DNA from: Lachnospiraceae bacterium
GTDB taxonomy: Bacteria > Bacillota > Clostridia > Lachnospirales > Lachnospiraceae
Reading direction: 5' to 3'
Assembly (NCBI GenBank): GCA_009777715.1
Contig: WRLH01000007.1
Span: 1 to 64,000 of the forward strand
DNA: 64,000 nucleotides
Shown here piece by piece: positions 9,395-19,978 of the stretch. A model generated the notes under the pieces. The model did not search any database, was not told where the DNA came from, and was given only the letters and a program-made list of their open reading frames with translations. The position numbers and the translations under genes are program-made. How positions within the stretch are numbered: position 1 is the stretch's first letter; each line of letters begins with the position of its first letter.

Positions 9395-11196
9395 TTATAC
9401 CAATTCCTTTGTGACTCAAACATTTCAGCATATTGACCGCTTAATTCCATTAATTCTATATGTGTACCTTGTTCAACGATTTTGCCACTATCAACTACTA
9501 AGATCTGGTCGGCTAACTTAGTTGAACCCAATCTATGGCTTATAAATAGCGTTGTTTTGCCTCTCATCAACTTCTCGAAATCATTATATAATTTACTTTC
9601 ACTAATCGGGTCTAAAGCTGCAGTAGGTTCATCTAGTATCTTTATTGGCGCACGGCTTATCAGCGAACGGGCTATTGCTACCCGCTGCCATTGCCCCCCA
9701 GATAAATCTTGCCCCCCCTCTTTTATTTTACCTAGCGGCGTATCATAACCGTCATTCAGTCCCGCAAAATCCACTCCTGCCAAACCCATCGCAGGCAAAG
9801 CGCGTAATACAGCCTTTTGATCTGCAACATCCCCCAAGATAATATTATCTTTAAGTGATATGTAATATTTTGCGAAATCTTGATAAATAACTGATATTAA
9901 TGCTTTTATAGTACTTGCTGGATATGTTCTTAATTCTTTATCATTTATAAGAATTTCGCCTTCGTATTCGGTATATAACCCGGTTAGCAGTTTAGCAATG
10001 GTTGTTTTCCCAGCTCCATTTTTGCCAACAAAAGCGTAATGAAAGCCACATTCCAGTAAAAATGATAAACCGTCTAAAATATAATGCTCACTTGTTGGAT
10101 ACTTAAAACGAACATTGCGAAATTCAAGCTTCGAAAATATTATTGGCTCCGGATCTGGTTCTAAATTTGCACCCTCCGCTTGACTAAGATCCCAAAATTC
10201 GGTTAAATCCTTCATATACTCATTTACATGGGAAATACTTTCCAAAGAAGCGGACATCTTCCAGCCTAATTGCATAATCATATTAAAAGCAGCAGTAACA
10301 ATGCCTAGAAACATTCCTGCTGTCAAGTCGCCATTAATAACGGGATTTATGAGCGTTAAGGCCACTAAAACGGCAATCAGCGCCTGAATTAAGCTTGCTC
10401 CTTTTGTAATAAGGAACATCCGCGCCCTTACTTTTAATTGGCGTTTCCGGCTTATTTCATATTGATCCATCCAACGTTTACCTATATGCTCACTATAGCC
10501 AAACAAAGTTCTTTCATCAATATTTTCACGCCCAGTAAGCACTTCGTCCAAATATTCGGCACGCCGTTTATATTTTTCATTATCGCGGCTTGCTTGGTAA
10601 TTCTTTTTTCCTGCACGTATAGAAAGCCAAAACATCGGAGTCGAAAAAGCAATAATAATAAGCGCAGCCCACCATACCTGTGTAACAATCACGATCAGAA
10701 CGCCCACAATGGATATCGTAATATCCTGCATTTGCATAAAGCCGTTAAAACCATTCATCACAGCCTGGACAGGATCGCGGGAAACGCGGGATATTAATTC
10801 CCAGCTTGAAGAATTTTCAATATGCTTAAATTCTAGCGACGCACATTTCTTAACTATTGCCGGCTTTAGTTTACGGCTAATATCCAAATTGATTCTTGTG
10901 GTAACCAATGCTATTACTGCGCCTATAGTTGTAAGAATGCTAAGGACAAGCAACATCAAAAATAAAGGCAAATATATGTCATTATGAGGGCGTTCATTTT
11001 GCAAAATAGCGTTTGCTGTGTCAATAAAACCTGCCATCGCAAACGTCATTGCAACCGTTGGCATTAAAGATTGTATTAACGTAAGCAAAAACCTTAATAC
11101 TGCCCAAACAGGTGATGCCTTAAACGCAATAAAAACAGCATCCATACTTTTATATTGTTTTTTTGAAAGTATTTGAAAGCGTAATGAGCTTTTCAT
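9391..11196 (-). CDS. ABC exporter, subunit A (TMD-NBD half transporter)
   Basis: A 601-residue half transporter with an N-terminal membrane domain and an ATPase domain: Walker A GKNGAGKTT near residue 393, signature LSGGQWQR, ILDEPTAALDP and SHRLGS. The chosen start overlaps the 3' end of the NRPS gene by 47 bp. It has a good AAAGGG ribosome binding site 7 nt upstream, whereas the next Met (MDAVF, residue 18) would just avoid the overlap. It pairs with the next gene (ATGA overlap) as a heterodimeric exporter, probably for the NRPS product. Confidence 0.9.
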   Translation of the reverse strand: MKSSLRFQILSKKQYKSMDAVFIAFKASPVWAVLRFLLTLIQSLMPTVAMTFAMAGFIDTANAILQNERPHNDIYLPLFLMLLVLSILTTIGAVIALVTTRINLDISRKLKPAIVKKCASLEFKHIENSSSWELISRVSRDPVQAVMNGFNGFMQMQDITISIVGVLIVIVTQVWWAALIIIAFSTPMFWLSIRAGKKNYQASRDNEKYKRRAEYLDEVLTGRENIDERTLFGYSEHIGKRWMDQYEISRKRQLKVRARMFLITKGASLIQALIAVLVALTLINPVINGDLTAGMFLGIVTAAFNMIMQLGWKMSASLESISHVNEYMKDLTEFWDLSQAEGANLEPDPEPIIFSKLEFRNVRFKYPTSEHYILDGLSFLLECGFHYAFVGKNGAGKTTIAKLLTGLYTEYEGEILINDKELRTYPASTIKALISVIYQDFAKYYISLKDNIILGDVADQKAVLRALPAMGLAGVDFAGLNDGYDTPLGKIKEGGQDLSGGQWQRVAIARSLISRAPIKILDEPTAALDPISESKLYNDFEKLMRGKTTLFISHRLGSTKLADQILVVDSGKIVEQGTHIELMELSGQYAEMFESQRNWYK

Positions 11197-14100
11197 TATA
11201 TTCCCTTTCTTTTTCTAATGCCTGTTCAAACTTTTCAATCGCTTGGCTGATATCTGCGGAGCGGATTTTTTTGTCGATCATAAGCCGCCGGAAGACGTTT
11301 AAGGTATAGACCAAGTTTTCCACTACTGTATTAATAGTTTCGATAAGCTGTTGATCATTTATGATGTTGGCCGCTTTATATAATTCAATTTTCTTTGCAT
11401 TAAGTATGCTTGTGAAAATGAAATATAAGTTGTCAATATTATCCTTTATGCTTTCAAAATCGTTTTGAAGATTCTTCATATCTTGCCAGCATTTTTCATG
11501 ATTCGATAAGCTGTCTGCCAAAAAACTAGAAACAAGCGTTAAGTTTTCTTGCAAAAATGATTTAGGGCTTATGCTTATTTTTTCCGCTTCATTTTTATCG
11601 GCCGATAATATGTATATGCTAGCATTACTTGAGTAAGCATTAAAATGAATATTGTACCCGGCATATGCTTCTTCTAGTTCGCCAAATGACATTCGTTTCG
11701 CTTTATAATTTAAAGTAAAGATATCGTCATTATCAATGATATATAATTCCATGCTTTCCTTGTCATATCCATATGCTAAAACAGAGTGAGACCAATGTGT
11801 TCTTCCATACATTTCCCTCTTATTTTTTACGTAATAGCAATCAAGATTGACAATAACCAAAGAACCTGACGAAACTTGATTGATTATTTCATCTAAGACA
11901 TTATTACACCGCACCATTGTCTTATAACTTATAGATAATAAATCAAGCATATCAAAAATTTCATACGCATAAACTGTTTCATTTTTTATATGCAGCTTTT
12001 TTTGTTCCGGATCATATATATATTGGGAAAATATATTTCCGATTAAAAAATCATGATTCCTCTCAAAATAAATTATTGCCGAAACTAATGCCTGATAAAA
12101 ACAATCATTAATAAAAATTTCATTAAACCCCGAAACACCTTCCAGCACCTTTTTTTCAGCAACTGCTATTTGCCCTTGAGAACATCGTCCAATAATCGAA
12201 TGAAGGCTCTGTTCCATCGCATTAACTAAGCGCTTAATCATTATGCTGTCATAATAGGTTTTGTCATATGAGCATTGTATTCTTAAACAATCATTTACGA
12301 TATATGCTGAAATGCTAATAGCTTCATTAAGTTCAGACTGAGGGTCTACCTGGGAACCCGTATTTATATCTGAGATGGTAAATACAGTTGAGCTCATTCC
12401 ACTATCGAAATTTCCTAAGTAGTTAAAGATTATTTTTTCATCTGTAAGTGATCGTAGCTTGTCAGAGTCATTACTTAAAGCCATGTTTGTAAGTAAACTG
12501 AAACTCAGCCGATGTAAAGCAGCTTCCTTGATATCATGTTCTATTATTTGCACACGTTCGCGCAAGGGCAAAGACATATCAACTTTGATTATGAATGGGT
12601 AAATTTCCGTAAACCAGCCAATGGTTCTATTTATGTTTACATCTAGTTCATTTTTATCACGGCCATGGCTTTCTAACATTACTTGGAAACGTGAATTTTT
12701 ATTTGTTACTGTTTCCATCGACTCACCAAGACAATACAACAGTATAGAAAGCATTGATACTCTCAATTCATTAACACAATTATAAGCAAGTGATGATGTC
12801 CTATTTTCATTAAAAATAATATTAAGCGTTTCAAAATCACTCGATTTATGGCGGGCTTTTTCCTTACCACAAACTAAAGATGTTGTTGGTTGGCTAAGTA
12901 GTTTATTCCAATATTCGTATTCCTTAGTTAAATCGGTTTTAGATAAATAGTTTTCTATTGACTTAACGAAATGATAATAAGATGTAGTTTTTTTAGGTAA
13001 AGCCAATGGCTTGTTTTTCTCGAAAAGCGCATATAAAGCGGCAATATCTTCAAACAATATTCGCCATGAAACGCCGTCTATTAAAAGGTGATGAATAATT
13101 AATAATAAATAATCACCATTATTGGTTGCGTAATTTTTAATTATCATTAATGGGCCATTATAGATATCCAAAGAAGCCTGAAGCCTCTCCGCATCCAAGG
13201 TGATCATTTTGGCATATTCATTCCCATAATGAGTATAATCATCTTCCTCCACAGTAACTTTATCAAGCTCTTTATTTATTATCATTTTCTTTTTATCTAA
13301 TGTGATTCGCATACGTAAAATATCATGGTGCTGAATTATTTCATAAAATATGGACTCTATTATATTTGTGCTTATTCTATTCGGAGCATAAAGCAAAAAC
13401 GCTTGATTCCAATGGTTGAAATTAGGAATTCCATTATTGAAAAACCATTTTTGAATTGGTGATAATGTGCTTTCTCCGCTTATAGGCTCTTGATCTTTCG
13501 TTTGCACGCCAGCTTTTACTTTTGTACTAAGTTCGTTTATAGTTTTATAATCGAAGATGTCGTTTATGCGCAATTCAAAGCCGGAATTTTTCAATTTAGT
13601 AACTACTTGCAATGCCTTTATTGAATCACCCCCTAACTCAAAAAAGTTATCAGCAATATCAAAATCTTCAATTCGCAGCACTTGACACCAAATATCGTAT
13701 AGCAACTTTTCAATAGTCTTTAAGCTATCATCATTCTGCAAGATAGACTCTTTGCCCAGCTTAGCGTCAACATTAAAAGCAAAATCTTGTAATAGCGTTT
13801 TGTAATATGCTAAGAGACGTTTTGGAAGCTCGTGTGTAAGTCGTGTGTCATAACAGATTCGCAACGTTGGTTCGGCAAAAGTTGTATCGGCAGTAATATC
13901 CAGAATTGTATTGGCTCTTATGCTATCATGGATACCTAGATCATTAAGCTTCTCAGTAATAGAATCAAAACTGACATAATTAAATACACAGTCAAATAAA
14001 GGAGCTTTTTTATCTTTCAGTCCAATTTTTCTAATGATTTCCAATAATGAAAGTTTATCATAACCTTTAAGCCTTTTTAATTTTCTGTCTATATATTGCA

Positions 14101-17100
14101 ATAAATCAGCATATGCCCACTCTTCTTTAATAACTATCCGTAAAGGAAAAGTATTAAGGAAGCAGCCAAGTATTTTTTCGCTATCCTCGCATACCGGCCT
14201 AGCACCATTAACAATGCCAATTATATAATCATTTTCACCAAAAAGTATATTATATGAATAAGCCGCCGCCGATAAGTATACTGTCTTAATATCTGTATTA
14301 TACCGTTCAGCTGTTTTAAGCAGACCTTCTGAAACCTCTGGTTGCAAACTATCATATAACTGTTTTTCATCAGTTATTCCTGCCCTACCATCTGCTGCTA
14401 TAGGCAACGGAAGCCTAATAAAATCTTTAAGTTCATTTCGCCAAAAAGCGGCAATTTCAGTATCATTTGCAATCATTTTTTGTTCAATGATGTATTGCTT
14501 ATATGTATTTTTTAAGGGCTTATCGTCAACTGTTTGCCCCACCGCGCAGGCTGATAGTCGATTATTAAGCTCAATCTTAAACTGAGAATAGCTCCAGCCA
14601 TCTATTATCGCATGATGAGTTACAAAAAGAAATAAAACCGTTTTAGAATTAACCTTAAAAGCAATTAAACGCCAAAAGACTTGGGGAGGATTAAATCTAT
14701 TCATTTTATCTTTTTCCATGCAATTATTTATGATGCGGATTTGAACCTCTTTATCTAAATGAGTAATATCGCGGATATCAATCTCTGGTTCATAATCTTT
14801 ATAAATAATATGTACTGATTCTCTATAATCACTCACATTCAATGTTGCCCGCAAAATTGAATGTTTTTTTGTCATGTCGCATAATACTGTTTTCAGAAAT
14901 TTGACATCACATTCTAATTGGAACAACATCTGATCATGATAAATATGGCCGCTATCATCCTTTATATAATGATAAAGCATCCCAAGTTCTATGTCACTTA
15001 ATGGATATATATCTTCAATATTAGTTATGCTTTCATTATTTTTTTCCATTTCGATTAAGATATCATTTTTTATGCCATTCAGTTCATTAATAATCATGTT
15101 ATCTGGAGCTTTCGGCACTTTTTGCTCATTCTTTATAACTTCACTCATAGCTAAAACAGAGGCATTCATATATAAAGCCGATAGTTTTATTTTTTTACCG
15201 AACTCATTTTCTACTGCATTAAGCAACCGAATTGCCTTTATCGAATCACCGCCCATGGTAAAGAAGCTGATTTTAGGATGAACCTTATCAATAGGCAAGC
15301 TTAAAATTTCTGCCCAGATCAAACGAAGCCTCACCCCAACCGAATCCAGCTTAAAATCAGGATTAGGCACGAAATCAATCACTTCATGTGGGACAGGCAA
15401 TTTTTTTAAGTCAATTTTTCCGTTAATTGTTCTTGGTATATAATCAACCTTTATAATATATGAAGGTATCATATATTCCGGTAAAAATAGAGCAGCATAA
15501 TCCTTTATTATAGCTGTATCTATCTCTTGCTCCATAGAACAATATGCTGCAATATAAGAGTTTTCTTCATCTTCTTTGCGAAGAATTACAAACGTTTCAT
15601 TTATTCCAGGGTATCTTGCAAGCACACATTCAATTTCTGCAACTTCAATTCTATAACCGCGTATCTTTACTTGATTATCAGACCTGCCCTTAAAAATCAT
15701 ATCTCCGTTTAAAAGACGCTTGGCAAAGTCGCCGGATTTATACATTTTTTTACCAAGATTAAATGGGTCAGGCAAAAAAAGCTGGGCAGTTAGCGGTTTT
15801 TTATTTAAATATCCTTTACAAACACCTTTCCCACCAACGTATATTTCCCCTACCGCACCTGCCGGACACATACGCATTGCACTATCAAGTATATAAACAT
15901 TTACATTGTCGATTGGATAACCAATATTATTAGCTGAAAGCAACAAGTCTTTCTCCAATAGCTCTTTATATGTAACATGGACAGTCGTTTCCGTAATTCC
16001 ATACATATTTATTAATTTAGCATATGGATAAGCTGCTTTCCAGTCTCGTAACTTTAATGGATTAAGTTGCTCTCCGCCAAAAATAACGTATTTTAAGGAA
16101 TCTAATTCTTGTTTGCCTTTCGCCAGTTCATTTGCTAAAGAGTAAAAAGCGGAAGGGGTTTGGCTTAATATGCTCACTTTTGCTTTCGAAAGAAGCGTAT
16201 AAAATTCTCTTGAGTCTTTCGCCACGTCAGAGGGTATGATAATTAGACGGCTTCCATTTAATAAAGCTCCAAAAAGCTCCCATACCGAAAAATCAAAACT
16301 TAGCGAATGAAAGAGCGTCCACGTGTCGGACGGGTTAAAATCAAATTTACCTTTATTATTTTCAATTAGGTTTGCGACATTTGCATGAGTTATCATCGCC
16401 CCTTTGGGCAACCCGGTCGTCCCTGAAGTATAAATAATATATGCAAGATCGTCTGGCCGTAAAATAATGTTAGGCAGAACTTTGTCTGTCAGTTTCGCTA
16501 TATCAAAGTCCTGCTCGGTAAAGATGCTGGCACAATTGACTCTCTCGGTCAATTTTGCATTACTAAATACAATTCTTACATCACAGTCCTTAAGCATATA
16601 ATTTTTTCTGTCAAGAGGATATTCTGGATCGATGGGTAAATAGGCTCCTCCCGCTTTTAAAATTCCCAAAACACATACGACCATAAATATTGATCTGTCG
16701 CAAATTACTGCTACTATTTCATTCTTTTCAATTTTCTCATAAATCATTGCTGCAATAATATTAGCATAATGGTTAAGATTATCATACGATACCTTTTCAC
16801 CGTCAATTTCTAACGCTATTTGCTGTGGGACCGCTTTGACTTGCTTCATAAATAAAGAAACAATCGTACTATTACTCTCGTTATTTGGCATATTGTGGCA
16901 AATTTCTTCCAATGGATGCAGTCTTATTTTTTCTATGATTATATCTTGTGATGATATTGCTTGAGTTATGATGGCGCAAAAGCTGTCCGCCATACCGCAA
17001 ATAGTATCAAAATAAAAATTATCTTGAGAATATTCGATAACAAAGTATTGATCATTATCAAAAATATTAATTTCAAAATTCAAATCAAATTTTGTCGTAA

Positions 17101-19978
17101 AATTATTTGCCGGGTAAGGCTTTAATGAATTTCCTAGTAAAGTTGCTCCTTCAAGCTTTAATTCTTGCACCACTAGAAATACATTAAATAATGAGGACTG
17201 CTTTTCCACGCCGTTAGGAAATGCCAGCTTCATTATTTCATCAAATTGAAATTCGCCATTATTAATATCATCCAAAACAAGCGACTTGTTTATTAAAAGG
17301 TGTTCTTTAAAGGTAATAGCCGGATTAATTTCTATATAAATCGGAATAGTATTAGCAAATAAGCCTATCATCTCCCATAAATCTGGATGATTTCTGCCTG
17401 CAACCGATGTACCAATTGTAATTTCATTTGAGTTTACATATCTATGTAATAGCAATGAAAGGCAAGTATGATAAAAAATAAAAGGCGTAACATCCATGGC
17501 CTCTATATATTCTTTTATTTTGGGCCTCAATGACTCATTTATGTAAAATTTATGCCGCGCCCCGGTTCGTTTTGGATATCTTTCCGGCTTCGGATCATAG
17601 GGCAGTTCAAGCGGTTTCATCTTTTGAGGCTGAATCCGCTCTTGCCAATACATCTTAGCTTTATGGTATTCATATGAAGATTTTCTTTTTCCTTGCCAAT
17701 TAACATAGTCGCGGTATTGCAATTTTACTTGCCCGAGCGGATTACCATTATAGATTGTGCATAATTCCTTTATTAATATAGTTAGTGATGTTCCATCAAT
17801 AATAAGGTGATGAATATCGAAAATCAAATAATCGCATATACCATTAGATAAAACGCTTACATTAAACAATGGGGCTTTTGCTAAATCAAATATTTGAAAT
17901 TGTGCCGATATCCTTTCATCAATAGAACTTTGGTCTACATTTTCATAATGAATTTGGATATCATTACACTCATTAATGGTTTGCATTACATCATTTTGAT
18001 GCCACTTTACTGAAGTTCTTAGCGCCTCATGCCTTAATACCAACTGATTAAGGCTATATTTTAAGCGGTTAAGATCCAATTTGCCTTCAATATAAAATAC
18101 AACAGGGACATTATAATTCATGGCATCATTGCTTTCATTATGGAGAAAAAGCATACGCATTTGCTCTGATGATAAAGGATAATCTCCTCTTTCTCCCGTA
18201 TACTCAATTGGCACATATTCTTTTGGGTTAGTCTCTTTGATGACTGCGGCAAGTTCCTTAATTGTTGGTGTTTTGAATATCTGGTTAAGCGGCAGGCTTA
18301 TATGTAATTTTGAGTAAATATGAGATATTAGGATGGTCGCTTTTAGTGAATGCCCGCCCAATTGGAAAAAGTTTTGATCAACTCCAACATTATTGATGTT
18401 AAATAACTCATTCCATATTTCGCATAGCTTTTTTTCTGTTTCGTTGTTTGGTTGTTTAACTGCCACATTTTTTTCCGTCTTCGCAACAATATCCCGTAAA
18501 GCTGCCATGTCAATCTTCCCACTATCACTTTTTGGCATTTCATCAATATATAAAATCACTTGAGGAATCATGTAATAGGGCAAGTGGTCAGCTAAATGCT
18601 TACGAACCAAGTCATCGGGAACATTTTTACTGGTCTTGAGAATAGCATATAGATAGCTATCACTTTCACGAGCTACGATTAATGAAGCTGCCTCTTCTAT
18701 GCCATCAATTAATAATAATCGTAAACGGATCTCATCTAGTTCAATCCTAAATCCATGTAGCTTTACCTGATTATCTTTTCTGCCAATTATTTCAATTGTG
18801 CCATCTGACTGATACCTGCCAACATCACCCGTCAGATAAATGACTCTATCGCTAAGCCGATTATCGGTAATAAATTTTTCTCTGTTTAGTTTTTCGTCAT
18901 TCATATAACCATCAGAAACACCTTGACCTGAAATGCAAATCTCCCCATATGAACCAATCGGCTTTATATTTAATTCATCATCTAAAATAAAAACCGCCGT
19001 ATTATTAATTGGTCTTCCTATGCAATTAAGATTATCAAGTTTCATCGGGCGGCAATAGGTCGCTACAATAGAGGCTTCAGTAGGACCATATTCATTTACA
19101 AATTCAATTTCAGGGTATTTTTTTCTAATTTCAAAAAACCGTGGAGAAACCATTTCACCCGCAAGCGTAATGATTCTTAACGACTCTAAATCACTCGCAG
19201 CTGCCTGCAACAAGATTAATTCACATACTGACGGAACAGAAATAAAGTGGGTAATTTTATGCCGATAAATCTCCCTGCAAATAAATTCAATATTAAATCG
19301 ATTTCCGTCATCAATAATAACCACCGTTGAACCAGAAAAAAGAGGAGTAAATAAGCTGGCAACAAAGCCGTCAAAGGCATATGAAAATAACTGTAATACA
19401 GTATCATCCGTGCCGAGACCATATTCGCACTTTCGCCAAAAAAGCGAATTCATCGCATTTTTATGAGTTATGCGTACAGCTTTTGGTTTCCCTGACGTAC
19501 CTGAAGTAAATATCATATATCCGAATAAGTCACTATTTACAGCTTGTTCAAATGACAAGCTTGCTGACCAATCCATATTTATTGCCTGTAAAATATCATT
19601 TGTATAATAAACTGTATAACCTGCTTCTGAAAAATAAGAGTCTGCAAGACAGATGTTTGTATCTATTTCATTCAAAATTAAAGCGATACGCTCACTAGGA
19701 TCATTCTTATTTATTGGCACGTAATAACACCCTGCTTTTAGGATTCCTAAAATAAAAGCAATCATTTCAATTCCGCTAGAAACTAATAAGGGAATGGGAA
19801 CGCAAGGTGACGCTATATTTTTTATTAAATATGTTGCAATGCGAGTTGAAAGCTCATCCAGTTCCTGATAAGTAATAAGTTTTTCACCAAACATGACCGC
19901 TATTTGATCCGGTGTACGCTCAGCTTGTTCTGCAAAAAAAGCATGAATACACAAATCAGGAGTATTATTATATTTCAT
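11150..19978 (-). CDS. NRPS: A-PCP-C-A-PCP-C-PCP-E with C-terminal BtrH-like domain
   Basis: This 2942-residue megasynthetase reads in order A1 (about 1-490, TSGTSGKPK near 161), PCP1 (LGGHSLK near 540), C (HHLIIDG near 724), A2 (TSGTTGLPKG near 1189), PCP2 (GGDSIKA near 1575), C (HHAIIDG near 1790), PCP3 (LGGDSIKAL near 2115), epimerization domain (HHLLIDG near 2298, IGWFTEIYP) and a C-terminal BtrH-like domain (about 2620-2942). A1 has no preceding C domain, so it looks like the initiation module. The A2 pocket reads D-F-W-S-I-G-M-V-H-K, one change from the threonine code. A1 reads D-G-A-I-T-A-E-I-V-K, which I do not recognise. The third module has no A domain and must be loaded in trans. 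There is no TE or reductase. Instead the C-terminal domain shows Cys in NDCFYQAL, His in HWSHSVLAYGYD and Asp in IIDND, suggesting papain-like chain release or transfer. The start shares one base with the upstream stop. Confidence 0.93.
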   Translation of the reverse strand: MKYNNTPDLCIHAFFAEQAERTPDQIAVMFGEKLITYQELDELSTRIATYLIKNIASPCVPIPLLVSSGIEMIAFILGILKAGCYYVPINKNDPSERIALILNEIDTNICLADSYFSEAGYTVYYTNDILQAINMDWSASLSFEQAVNSDLFGYMIFTSGTSGKPKAVRITHKNAMNSLFWRKCEYGLGTDDTVLQLFSYAFDGFVASLFTPLFSGSTVVIIDDGNRFNIEFICREIYRHKITHFISVPSVCELILLQAAASDLESLRIITLAGEMVSPRFFEIRKKYPEIEFVNEYGPTEASIVATYCRPMKLDNLNCIGRPINNTAVFILDDELNIKPIGSYGEICISGQGVSDGYMNDEKLNREKFITDNRLSDRVIYLTGDVGRYQSDGTIEIIGRKDNQVKLHGFRIELDEIRLRLLLIDGIEEAASLIVARESDSYLYAILKTSKNVPDDLVRKHLADHLPYYMIPQVILYIDEMPKSDSGKIDMAALRDIVAKTEKNVAVKQPNNETEKKLCEIWNELFNINNVGVDQNFFQLGGHSLKATILISHIYSKLHISLPLNQIFKTPTIKELAAVIKETNPKEYVPIEYTGERGDYPLSSEQMRMLFLHNESNDAMNYNVPVVFYIEGKLDLNRLKYSLNQLVLRHEALRTSVKWHQNDVMQTINECNDIQIHYENVDQSSIDERISAQFQIFDLAKAPLFNVSVLSNGICDYLIFDIHHLIIDGTSLTILIKELCTIYNGNPLGQVKLQYRDYVNWQGKRKSSYEYHKAKMYWQERIQPQKMKPLELPYDPKPERYPKRTGARHKFYINESLRPKIKEYIEAMDVTPFIFYHTCLSLLLHRYVNSNEITIGTSVAGRNHPDLWEMIGLFANTIPIYIEINPAITFKEHLLINKSLVLDDINNGEFQFDEIMKLAFPNGVEKQSSLFNVFLVVQELKLEGATLLGNSLKPYPANNFTTKFDLNFEINIFDNDQYFVIEYSQDNFYFDTICGMADSFCAIITQAISSQDIIIEKIRLHPLEEICHNMPNNESNSTIVSLFMKQVKAVPQQIALEIDGEKVSYDNLNHYANIIAAMIYEKIEKNEIVAVICDRSIFMVVCVLGILKAGGAYLPIDPEYPLDRKNYMLKDCDVRIVFSNAKLTERVNCASIFTEQDFDIAKLTDKVLPNIILRPDDLAYIIYTSGTTGLPKGAMITHANVANLIENNKGKFDFNPSDTWTLFHSLSFDFSVWELFGALLNGSRLIIIPSDVAKDSREFYTLLSKAKVSILSQTPSAFYSLANELAKGKQELDSLKYVIFGGEQLNPLKLRDWKAAYPYAKLINMYGITETTVHVTYKELLEKDLLLSANNIGYPIDNVNVYILDSAMRMCPAGAVGEIYVGGKGVCKGYLNKKPLTAQLFLPDPFNLGKKMYKSGDFAKRLLNGDMIFKGRSDNQVKIRGYRIEVAEIECVLARYPGINETFVILRKEDEENSYIAAYCSMEQEIDTAIIKDYAALFLPEYMIPSYIIKVDYIPRTINGKIDLKKLPVPHEVIDFVPNPDFKLDSVGVRLRLIWAEILSLPIDKVHPKISFFTMGGDSIKAIRLLNAVENEFGKKIKLSALYMNASVLAMSEVIKNEQKVPKAPDNMIINELNGIKNDILIEMEKNNESITNIEDIYPLSDIELGMLYHYIKDDSGHIYHDQMLFQLECDVKFLKTVLCDMTKKHSILRATLNVSDYRESVHIIYKDYEPEIDIRDITHLDKEVQIRIINNCMEKDKMNRFNPPQVFWRLIAFKVNSKTVLFLFVTHHAIIDGWSYSQFKIELNNRLSACAVGQTVDDKPLKNTYKQYIIEQKMIANDTEIAAFWRNELKDFIRLPLPIAADGRAGITDEKQLYDSLQPEVSEGLLKTAERYNTDIKTVYLSAAAYSYNILFGENDYIIGIVNGARPVCEDSEKILGCFLNTFPLRIVIKEEWAYADLLQYIDRKLKRLKGYDKLSLLEIIRKIGLKDKKAPLFDCVFNYVSFDSITEKLNDLGIHDSIRANTILDITADTTFAEPTLRICYDTRLTHELPKRLLAYYKTLLQDFAFNVDAKLGKESILQNDDSLKTIEKLLYDIWCQVLRIEDFDIADNFFELGGDSIKALQVVTKLKNSGFELRINDIFDYKTINELSTKVKAGVQTKDQEPISGESTLSPIQKWFFNNGIPNFNHWNQAFLLYAPNRISTNIIESIFYEIIQHHDILRMRITLDKKKMIINKELDKVTVEEDDYTHYGNEYAKMITLDAERLQASLDIYNGPLMIIKNYATNNGDYLLLIIHHLLIDGVSWRILFEDIAALYALFEKNKPLALPKKTTSYYHFVKSIENYLSKTDLTKEYEYWNKLLSQPTTSLVCGKEKARHKSSDFETLNIIFNENRTSSLAYNCVNELRVSMLSILLYCLGESMETVTNKNSRFQVMLESHGRDKNELDVNINRTIGWFTEIYPFIIKVDMSLPLRERVQIIEHDIKEAALHRLSFSLLTNMALSNDSDKLRSLTDEKIIFNYLGNFDSGMSSTVFTISDINTGSQVDPQSELNEAISISAYIVNDCLRIQCSYDKTYYDSIMIKRLVNAMEQSLHSIIGRCSQGQIAVAEKKVLEGVSGFNEIFINDCFYQALVSAIIYFERNHDFLIGNIFSQYIYDPEQKKLHIKNETVYAYEIFDMLDLLSISYKTMVRCNNVLDEIINQVSSGSLVIVNLDCYYVKNKREMYGRTHWSHSVLAYGYDKESMELYIIDNDDIFTLNYKAKRMSFGELEEAYAGYNIHFNAYSSNASIYILSADKNEAEKISISPKSFLQENLTLVSSFLADSLSNHEKCWQDMKNLQNDFESIKDNIDNLYFIFTSILNAKKIELYKAANIINDQQLIETINTVVENLVYTLNVFRRLMIDKKIRSADISQAIEKFEQALEKEREYNEKLITLSNTFKKTI

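Noticed and set aside
10482-10797. Alternative frames inside the ABC transporter genes
   Set aside because: They are shadows of the real frame, with no initiation signals or motifs.
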